6,211 nt of DNA, taken from NCBI GenBank assembly GCA_011525065.1, contig WTIY01000083.1, positions 1 through 6,211 on the forward strand, given 5' to 3'. Each line of letters starts with the position of its first letter. Positions within the stretch are counted from its first letter, which is position 1. A program made the position numbers and the translations under genes. This stretch comes from Flavobacteriales bacterium (GTDB lineage Bacteria; Bacteroidota; Bacteroidia; Flavobacteriales; Flavobacteriaceae). Below, piece by piece: positions 1 through 5,182 of the stretch. The notes beneath the pieces were generated by a model. That model had not been told where the DNA came from and did not search any database. It saw nothing but the letters and a program-made list of their open reading frames with translations.

Positions 1-421
1 CTTGGGATATCTCTAAAGAGGCCTTGACTTTGGCCAAAGAAAATCAAACCAGTATTGGGGCGTTGGTCCAATGGCAAGTCCAAGACGTTTTCAAGCCCTG
101 GCCAAGTCAGTCATTTGACCTGGTGGTATCGAACCCGCCGTACATTCCTCTGAGTGAAAAACCATTAATGCACAATAATGTAAGACAGCACGAGCCACAT
201 GGGGCACTTTTGTCTCGGATGAGGATCCTATTAATTACTATGAGCGAATTGCAGATCAAGGGCGGCATCATCTTAACCCGGGAGGGCGTCTTTATTTTGA
301 ATGTCACTACCGCTATGCTGATCAGGTTCATCAGATGCTCGAGGCCTTGGCCTACACCCAGGTCATTACGCGCGAAGATGAGTGGGGAAAACCCCGTTTT
401 GTTTTGGGAGTGCGCCCTTAA
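1..421 (+). pseudogene. prmC: PrmC, release factor glutamine N5-methyltransferase; 5' end outside window, interrupted by a -1 frameshift
   Basis: PrmC uses S-adenosylmethionine to methylate the glutamine of the GGQ motif in peptide-chain release factors RF1 and RF2 in the cytoplasm. The first readable codon starts at 3 and gives WDISKEALTLAKEN, the acidic-loop region of the Rossmann-like methyltransferase fold. The diagnostic NPPY motif lies at 132-143, followed by IPLSEK and EPHGAL. After position about 211 this frame stops making sense, while the frame whose codons start at 212 continues the family sequence: VSDEDPINYYERIADQ, then NPGGRLYFE, ending in PRFVLGVRP with TAA at 419-421. The join matches the usual EPHxALFV block if one T is missing from the run at 208-211. 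The 69 sense codons after the break hold no stop, so the lesion is recent, a sequencing or assembly error, or recoded. The open frame that runs on to 524 into ligA is an artefact of the shift. Identity is firm; functional status is uncertain. Confidence 0.9.
207..214 (+). other. Frameshift site in prmC (missing T in a T4 run)
   Basis: Upstream codons are read as CTT (207-209) and TTG (210-212); downstream PrmC sequence needs GTC at 212-214. One extra T would give CTT TTT GTC, that is ALFV, the form I recall at this point in related proteins. The run is only four T long and is not a canonical X XXY YYZ slippery heptamer in the zero frame, so programmed -1 frameshifting is not favoured. Confidence 0.8.
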
Positions 422-474
422 AACTAAGGCACTAATTTATCTGTATATGGTCGATATCTCGCCGCCGGAATCCT

Positions 475-482
475 TATATTTG
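475..482 (+). promoter_or_regulatory. Bacteroidota -7 promoter element upstream of ligA
   Basis: TATATTTG fits the TAnnTTTG consensus recognised by the Bacteroidota primary sigma factor at all six fixed bases. It ends 4 bases before the ligA ATG at 487, so transcription would be expected to start at or within a few bases of the start codon. I see no good TTTG -33 element 17-23 bases upstream; the nearest match, around 451-453, is weak. There is no Shine-Dalgarno sequence in the gap, which fits a leaderless or nearly leaderless message. Confidence 0.6.
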
Positions 483-486
483 TCCT

Positions 487-2493
487 ATGAGTGTGGAAGA
501 AAAAATCAATTCACTCCGCCTTGAATTAGAGGCCCATAATCACCGCTATTACGTGTTGGATACGCCAGTGATTTCTGACTTTGAATTCGATCGATTGCTC
601 AGAGAACTGCAAGATTTGGAGCGCGATCATCCACAATTTGCCGATCCAAATTCACCCACCCAACGTGTCGGGGGTTCGATCACTAAGTCTTTTGAGACCG
701 TGGTGCACGATCACAGGATGTATTCTTTGGACAACAGCTATTCTAAAGAAGATTTATTGGATTGGGAAGCCCGTATCAAAAAAGTCGTCGATGGACCAGT
801 GACTTATATGTGTGAACTAAAATACGATGGTGCTTCAATCAGTTTGACTTACGAGCAAGGACGTTTGCTAAGAGCCGTTACCCGTGGTGATGGACTGCAA
901 GGCGACGAGGTAACCGCAAACATACGTACCATAAACACTGTCCCCCTAAAAGTTAATGCGCCAAATTCGGAGCGATTTGATATTAGGGGAGAAATCATCA
1001 TGACTAAATCGGGCTTTCAGCAGCTGAACGAACAGCGGGCAGCGCTGGGAGAGGAATTGTTCAAAAACCCAAGAAACACCGCTTCAGGGAGTTTAAAACT
1101 CCAGGACAGTGCAGAGGTTGCCAAAAGACCACTCACTTGTTTCCTCTATAGCATTCAAGGGGCAAAATGGCCCATTGACACCCAAGAAAGTATGTTGGAT
1201 CAAGCCCGCGCCATGGGATTTAAGGTGCCGGCCCAAGCCAAAGCTGCAGCCGACATGAATCAGGTTATGGCTTTTATCGATTACTGGGACCAACACCGAC
1301 ACGAGCTGCCGTATGAAATCGATGGTGTTGTAATTAAAGTCAATGATCTCAATCAACAAGTCGAGCTGGGATATACCGCAAAGGCCCCCAGATGGGCCAT
1401 GGCCTATAAATTTAAAGCAGAAGAAGTACAGACTGAATTGTTGAATGTGGTTTATCAAGTCGGCCGAACTGGGGCGATTACGCCTGTGGCGGAGCTAAGA
1501 CCTGTTGAATTAGCAGGAACCGTTGTCAAGCGTGCCTCATTGCACAATGCCGATCAAATCGAGAAATTAGATCTGCATTTTGGTGATGTAGTTGTGGTTG
1601 AAAAAGGCGGAGAAATTATTCCTAAAATAACGGCCGTCCGCGATCATTTGCGCCGAGAAGATGCCCTGCCTGTTGGCTTTATTGAGTCCTGTCCTGAGTG
1701 TGAATCACCTCTTGTTCGGCTGTCGGGCGAAGCCCAGCACTATTGTCCTAATGAAACCGAGTGCGCGCCACAGATTATCGGCCGCATCAGTCACTACATT
1801 TCTCGAAAGGCCATGGACATCGATGGGTTGGGTGAGGAGACGGTTGCCTTGATGGTACGTCAAGGCCTTATCAATGATTTTGCGGACTTATACGGTTTGA
1901 GGATGGATCAGGTCGTCCCCTTGGAGCGCATGGGGCAGAAGAGTGCTGAAAATCTAATTCAGGGAGTAAAAGACTCTCTAAAACAGCCCTATCACAAAGT
2001 ATTATTCGCTTTGGGTGTTCGACATGTGGGAGAAACAGTGGCGCAGAAATTGGCGCAGGCTTTTCCCGATATAGATACACTCAAGGCGGCAACCCAAGAT
2101 GAATTATTGGCCGTGGACGATATTGGCGTGAAAATTGCCGACAGTCTAATGGCATATTTTTCTGATTCGGACAATTGGCATCGCATCGAGCGACTCCGGA
2201 GCTACGGCTGTCAATTTGAAGCTATGGGTACAGAACAAATACAATTGAGTTCAGCTGCACTAGACGGATTGTCGTTTGTGGTATCCGGGGTATTCCAAAA
2301 GGTCAGTCGGGCCGAATTAAAGAATTTAATCACTGAACATTCGGGTAAAGTCGTGGGCAGTATTTCTGGCAAGACTTCCTATGTGGTCGCTGGTGATCAG
2401 ATGGGTCCGAGCAAACGTCAAAAGGCGGATCAATTGGGTATACCCATTATTGGTGAGAACGACTTTTTTGAAATGATTAACAAGGCGAATTGA
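487..2493 (+). CDS. ligA: NAD+-dependent DNA ligase LigA
   Basis: Seals 3'-OH/5'-phosphate nicks in duplex DNA during replication and repair, using NAD+ to form an enzyme-AMP intermediate and releasing NMN. At 668 residues it is full length, with every expected domain. Domain Ia (about 1-70) carries the NMN-binding HRYY (19-22) and SDFEFD (30-35), where Phe34 replaces the tyrosine of the E. coli enzyme. The adenylation domain has the nucleophile Lys112 in KYDG (112-115), motif III FDIRGEI (164-170), motif IV DGVVIK (279-284) and Lys308 in WAMAYKF (303-309). The OB fold includes RTGAITPVAEL (327-337). A four-cysteine zinc finger uses C402, C405, C420 and C426 with the standard spacing. Helix-hairpin-helix repeats (about 430-580) and a C-terminal BRCT domain (about 587-668, with FVVSGVF at 597-603) follow. 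The ATG at 487 gives the usual family N-terminus and sits directly after a promoter element. It leads the gene cluster through dapA. Confidence 0.98.
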   Translation: MSVEEKINSLRLELEAHNHRYYVLDTPVISDFEFDRLLRELQDLERDHPQFADPNSPTQRVGGSITKSFETVVHDHRMYSLDNSYSKEDLLDWEARIKKVVDGPVTYMCELKYDGASISLTYEQGRLLRAVTRGDGLQGDEVTANIRTINTVPLKVNAPNSERFDIRGEIIMTKSGFQQLNEQRAALGEELFKNPRNTASGSLKLQDSAEVAKRPLTCFLYSIQGAKWPIDTQESMLDQARAMGFKVPAQAKAAADMNQVMAFIDYWDQHRHELPYEIDGVVIKVNDLNQQVELGYTAKAPRWAMAYKFKAEEVQTELLNVVYQVGRTGAITPVAELRPVELAGTVVKRASLHNADQIEKLDLHFGDVVVVEKGGEIIPKITAVRDHLRREDALPVGFIESCPECESPLVRLSGEAQHYCPNETECAPQIIGRISHYISRKAMDIDGLGEETVALMVRQGLINDFADLYGLRMDQVVPLERMGQKSAENLIQGVKDSLKQPYHKVLFALGVRHVGETVAQKLAQAFPDIDTLKAATQDELLAVDDIGVKIADSLMAYFSDSDNWHRIERLRSYGCQFEAMGTEQIQLSSAALDGLSFVVSGVFQKVSRAELKNLITEHSGKVVGSISGKTSYVVAGDQMGPSKRQKADQLGIPIIGENDFFEMINKAN

Positions 2494-2497
2494 TTCT

Positions 2498-3034
2498 ATG
2501 GAATTGTGGCATCAAATTAGAGAATGGCTTAAAAAGAAATGGCTCAGCCGAGACTTGGCACAGGCTTTAAAATCTCGTGATCGCTCCCAGATTAACGCCA
2601 AATGTCGTACGCTTGGAATTTTAATTGATGAGCAAGTGGTTCCGGAGTTTGATGCCTTGTACGATTGGTATGTAGCCTTAAATATGGCCCCAAAGGACAT
2701 TAAGATTTTTACTTATTTGGAGGTCAAAAAGAAATTACCCACGTTAAGGCAAAATCAATTGACCAATGCAGATTTTGATTGGCAGGGTCGGATTGACAAT
2801 CCTGGAGCCTTGGAATTCATCGAGACCTCTTTTGACGTGCTGTTGTCGCTGTACAATCCTGGCAATGAATTGTTAGATTTGGTCGTGGCCAAGTCCAAAA
2901 GCAAGTTCAAAGTCGGTAGTCAGGGGCTTAATCCGGCTCTATTTGACCTTTCTCTTGGCGTGTCACCAGAGCGTCTGGAATTGCTGCGTAGTGAGTTTGT
3001 CAAGTATATGGGGATTTTAAATAAGAAAATATGA
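2498..3034 (+). CDS. Conserved protein of unknown function, resembling the Bacteroidota DUF6913 family
   Basis: A 178-residue protein with no signal peptide or transmembrane segment, so probably cytoplasmic. The first 30 residues look like a basic amphipathic helix (WHQIREWLKKKWLSRD and onward). The middle has DFDWQG (92-97), the block ETSFDVLLSLYNPGNELL (109-126) and a lysine-rich AKSKSKFKVG (131-140). It ends in EFVKYMGILNKKI. From memory, flavobacterial proteins with the same blocks (FD.L...Y, SKA.FK.G, KYL.ILNK) occupy the same place between ligA and dapA and are labelled DUF6913; I cannot verify this by search. I recognise no catalytic motif and assign no function. Its ATG follows the ligA stop after 4 bases, and its TGA overlaps the dapA ATG (3031-3034), so it is probably co-transcribed, and perhaps translationally coupled, with dapA. 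No ribosome binding site is visible. Confidence 0.85.
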   Translation: MELWHQIREWLKKKWLSRDLAQALKSRDRSQINAKCRTLGILIDEQVVPEFDALYDWYVALNMAPKDIKIFTYLEVKKKLPTLRQNQLTNADFDWQGRIDNPGALEFIETSFDVLLSLYNPGNELLDLVVAKSKSKFKVGSQGLNPALFDLSLGVSPERLELLRSEFVKYMGILNKKI

Positions 3035-3909
3035 ACGAGTTAATAGGAACAGGAGTGGCCCTAGTCACCCCTTTTGATCGAAGTGGTCATTTGGATGAAC
3101 AGGCGTTGAGCGTTTTAGTCAATCATCAAATCAATTGCGGCATTAACTATTTGGTGGTCATGGGAACGACCGGAGAAAGCGTCACCTTGAGCAAAAAAGA
3201 GAAAGAACGTGCTTTAAGCCTAGTTCTTGAGGAAAACCAGGGTCGGGTCCCTGTGGTACTCGGTGTTGGTGGAAACGACACTCAGGCCGTTGTAGAGGCC
3301 GCTCAGTCCGTTAATGCGGATAATATTGCGGCTGTATTATCGGTATGCCCGATGTACAATAAGCCCACTCAGTCTGGTCTTAAAGCCCATTTTCAGGCTG
3401 TAGCCGATGCCAGTAATGTTCCGGTTATTCTTTACAATGTCCCGGGAAGAACTGCGAGTAATTTGTTGCCAAAAACGGTGGCCGAGCTCAGTGAGCATCC
3501 AAACATAATCGGCATAAAAGAGGCCTCAGGGGACTTGGGACAAGCCATGGAGGTCATTGGGCTGGTCTCATCTGATTTTTTGGTTATCTCGGGTGATGAT
3601 CATCTAGCCCTTCCCATGACACTCATGGGGGGTAAAGGGGTCATCTCTGTTATTGGCCAGGCATATCCGTCTGAATTCAGCACGATGATTCAGGCGGGTC
3701 TAAAGGGCGATTTGTCCAAAGCTTTGGCCTTGCATTACCCTTTGTTGCCCGTTATTGAACTCATCTTTGAGCAAGGTAACCCCGCTGGAATTAAATGCTT
3801 ATTGGCTGAAATGGGGTTGGTTCAAAACGCTCTGAGATTGCCCTTAGTCCAGGTCGATGAAACATTGGCAGAACGCATTGGTAATTTTGCACGTGAGTTT
3901 AAATCTTAA
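3031..3909 (+). CDS. dapA: 4-hydroxy-tetrahydrodipicolinate synthase DapA
   Basis: Condenses pyruvate with aspartate semialdehyde to give 4-hydroxy-tetrahydrodipicolinate, the committed step to diaminopimelate (peptidoglycan) and lysine. The 292-residue (beta/alpha)8 barrel is of normal length. Every catalytic residue of the E. coli enzyme is present at +2: Thr46 and Thr47 in GTTGES (45-50), Tyr109, Tyr135 and Arg140 in YNVPGRT (135-141), and the Schiff-base Lys163 in GIKEASGD (161-168). The SGDD loop and GGKGVISV also match. By contrast, most residues that bind the feedback inhibitor lysine in E. coli differ: H53 is Lys55, H56 is Lys58, E84 is Ala86, Y106 is Met108; only N80 is kept (Asn82). 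I infer weak or no lysine inhibition. The start overlaps the previous gene's stop by 4 bases (ATGA), indicating one transcript with ligA and the unknown gene. Confidence 0.97.
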   Translation: MNELIGTGVALVTPFDRSGHLDEQALSVLVNHQINCGINYLVVMGTTGESVTLSKKEKERALSLVLEENQGRVPVVLGVGGNDTQAVVEAAQSVNADNIAAVLSVCPMYNKPTQSGLKAHFQAVADASNVPVILYNVPGRTASNLLPKTVAELSEHPNIIGIKEASGDLGQAMEVIGLVSSDFLVISGDDHLALPMTLMGGKGVISVIGQAYPSEFSTMIQAGLKGDLSKALALHYPLLPVIELIFEQGNPAGIKCLLAEMGLVQNALRLPLVQVDETLAERIGNFAREFKS

Positions 3910-3970
3910 AGTCACCATTTTCGAGGACTTACTGGAGGTATTGGACGCCCTTAATGACCTAAAAATCTAT

Positions 3971-4001
3971 TTTTAATACTGTTATTTATTGCTTACTTTT
4001 G
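3971..4001 (+). promoter_or_regulatory. Bacteroidota-type promoter for bamD-rpoZ-coaBC
   Basis: TACTTTTG at 3994-4001 is a perfect TAnnTTTG -7 element, and TTTT at 3971-3974 lies 19 bases upstream as a near match to the TTTG -33 element, the usual spacing. The element ends 4 bases before the bamD ATG at 4006, the same distance as at ligA, again with no Shine-Dalgarno sequence. The surrounding 96-base gap is AT-rich and is the largest intergenic space in the window, consistent with a new transcription unit. Confidence 0.7.
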
Positions 4002-4005
4002 CCCG

Positions 4006-4821
4006 ATGAATTGGAATCACCGCAATATTGCTATTGCTCTTGTTTTGAGTATTTTGACCACAGGATGTGGAGAATATCAGAAGTTATTACGTTCTGACGA
4101 CACCTCGGCCAAATACAGCATGGCTGACTCGCTCTACAAGGCCAACAAGTTCAAAAAGGCATTGCCCTTGATGGAGCAAATTGTACCGATTTATCGAGGA
4201 AAACCTCAGGCTGAACCATTGATGTATCGCTATGCCAATACCTTTTATAATCTCGAGGATTATTATTTGGCTGGTTATCAATTTGAACGATTCGTAGCGT
4301 CCTACCCCAAGAGTGATTCTCTTGAAATGGCTGCATACAAGTCGGCCAGAAGTTATTATGAATTATCACCCAGATTTTCTCTAGACCAAAAGGATACTTA
4401 CATCGCCTTGGAAAAACTTCAAGGATTTGTGGACAACTATCCTGACTCTAATTTTAGAGGTGATTGCAATACTATGGTTCAAGAGTTGAAGGTAAAATTA
4501 GAGCGCAAGGATTTCGAAACGGCCAAGCAATATTTTCGAATCAGTGATTATAAAGCCTCGATTAAAGCTTACGATAATTTCATCAAGGATCACCCGGGAT
4601 CGATTTATCGAGAGGAGGCCTATTTTGGTCGACTTGAAGCAGCTTTTGTTTTGGCCCAAAACAGTGTTTCCTATTTGGTTGAAGAGCGCTTAAAGAGCGC
4701 CAAAAAATATTTTGAAAGTTTTATGAAGTATTACAGCAATGGCCCCAAGCGCGGTCAAGCTGAGGAAATACTCTTGAAAATAAATACCCAATTACAAGAA
4801 CAGTCATTATCTACAAATTAA
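4006..4821 (+). CDS. bamD: Outer membrane protein assembly factor BamD (lipoprotein, TPR)
   Basis: BamD is the essential lipoprotein partner of BamA in the machine that folds beta-barrel proteins into the outer membrane, and works on the periplasmic face. The 271-residue product starts with a lipoprotein signal peptide: basic NHR, hydrophobic stretch 8-17, then TTGC with the lipidated Cys21. Thr at -3 is less usual than Leu but tolerable. The mature start CGEYQKLL is typical of Bacteroidota BamD and lacks the acidic run that marks surface-exported lipoproteins in this phylum. About five TPR-like helical hairpins follow, near 35-68, 72-105, 109-145, 168-200 and 204-241; recognisable pieces are RFVASYP (95-101), SPRFSLDQ (121-128) and FIKDHPGS (192-199). 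The ATG at 4006 fits both the signal peptide and the promoter. It is first in a cluster with rpoZ (12-base gap) and coaBC. Confidence 0.93.
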   Translation: MNWNHRNIAIALVLSILTTGCGEYQKLLRSDDTSAKYSMADSLYKANKFKKALPLMEQIVPIYRGKPQAEPLMYRYANTFYNLEDYYLAGYQFERFVASYPKSDSLEMAAYKSARSYYELSPRFSLDQKDTYIALEKLQGFVDNYPDSNFRGDCNTMVQELKVKLERKDFETAKQYFRISDYKASIKAYDNFIKDHPGSIYREEAYFGRLEAAFVLAQNSVSYLVEERLKSAKKYFESFMKYYSNGPKRGQAEEILLKINTQLQEQSLSTN

Positions 4822-4833
4822 TCAACGATCTCT

Positions 4834-5166
4834 ATGAGCGATATTAGAAATTCAGACGCCCCTGTGAATACCACGACTATTGATAAAAATCAATTGGACG
4901 CCCCTACAGGAAACATTTATGAGGCAATCTCGATTATTGCCAAACGCGCCACGCAAATTAACGGGGACATCAAAAAGGAACTCACTGAAAAGTTGGATGA
5001 GTTCGCGACCTACAACGACAGTTTAGAGGAGATTTTCGAAAATAAAGAGCAAATTGAAGTTTCGAAATTCTACGAGCGTTTACCAAAACCCCATGCTTTG
5101 GCAGTTCAGGAGTGGCTCGAAGAGAAAATCTATCACCGCAACACTAAGGATGAGGTGATCGACTAA
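4834..5166 (+). CDS. rpoZ: DNA-directed RNA polymerase subunit omega (Bacteroidota type)
   Basis: Omega is the small RNA polymerase subunit that clamps the beta' C-terminus and aids core assembly; it is the bacterial relative of Rpb6. This 110-residue protein matches the form I know from flavobacteria: an N-terminal APVNTTTIDKNQLDAP segment, the omega/Rpb6 core GNIYEAISIIAKRATQI (26-42), then a longer helical tail with EFATYNDSLEEIFEN (56-70) and LPKPHALAVQEWLEEKIY (83-100). There is no signal peptide. In databases it often appears as hypothetical or RNA polymerase Rpb6. It lies 12 bases after bamD and 16 before coaBC with no promoter element in either gap, so it is probably read from the bamD promoter. 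Proteobacterial omega shares little beyond the core helix, so the name rests on family knowledge. Confidence 0.88.
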   Translation: MSDIRNSDAPVNTTTIDKNQLDAPTGNIYEAISIIAKRATQINGDIKKELTEKLDEFATYNDSLEEIFENKEQIEVSKFYERLPKPHALAVQEWLEEKIYHRNTKDEVID

Positions 5167-5182
5167 ACGAGCACCCAATCTT

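Noticed and set aside
208..214. Programmed -1 ribosomal frameshifting in prmC
   Set aside because: The site does not form a standard slippery heptamer in the reading frame, I see no obvious downstream stem-loop, and prmC is not a known recoded gene; an indel or sequencing error is simpler.
422..524. Extension of the prmC zero frame past its natural end into ligA, giving a 166-residue open frame
   Set aside because: After about 212 this frame has no PrmC similarity while the -1 frame does; the overlap with the ligA start is a by-product of the frameshift.
1093..1458. A 121-codon open frame on the - strand inside ligA
   Set aside because: It is fully overlapped by the catalytic core of ligA, resembles no family I know, and has no promoter or start context; it is a shadow of ligA codon use.
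3936..3974. Imperfect hairpin after dapA (AGGT-ATT-GG pairing with CC-AAT-ACCT, with bulges) followed by a T-rich stretch
   Set aside because: The stem is short, AT-containing and bulged, and the five T at 3970-3974 begin 9 bases after it, unlike a typical intrinsic terminator; the T run may instead belong to the bamD promoter.
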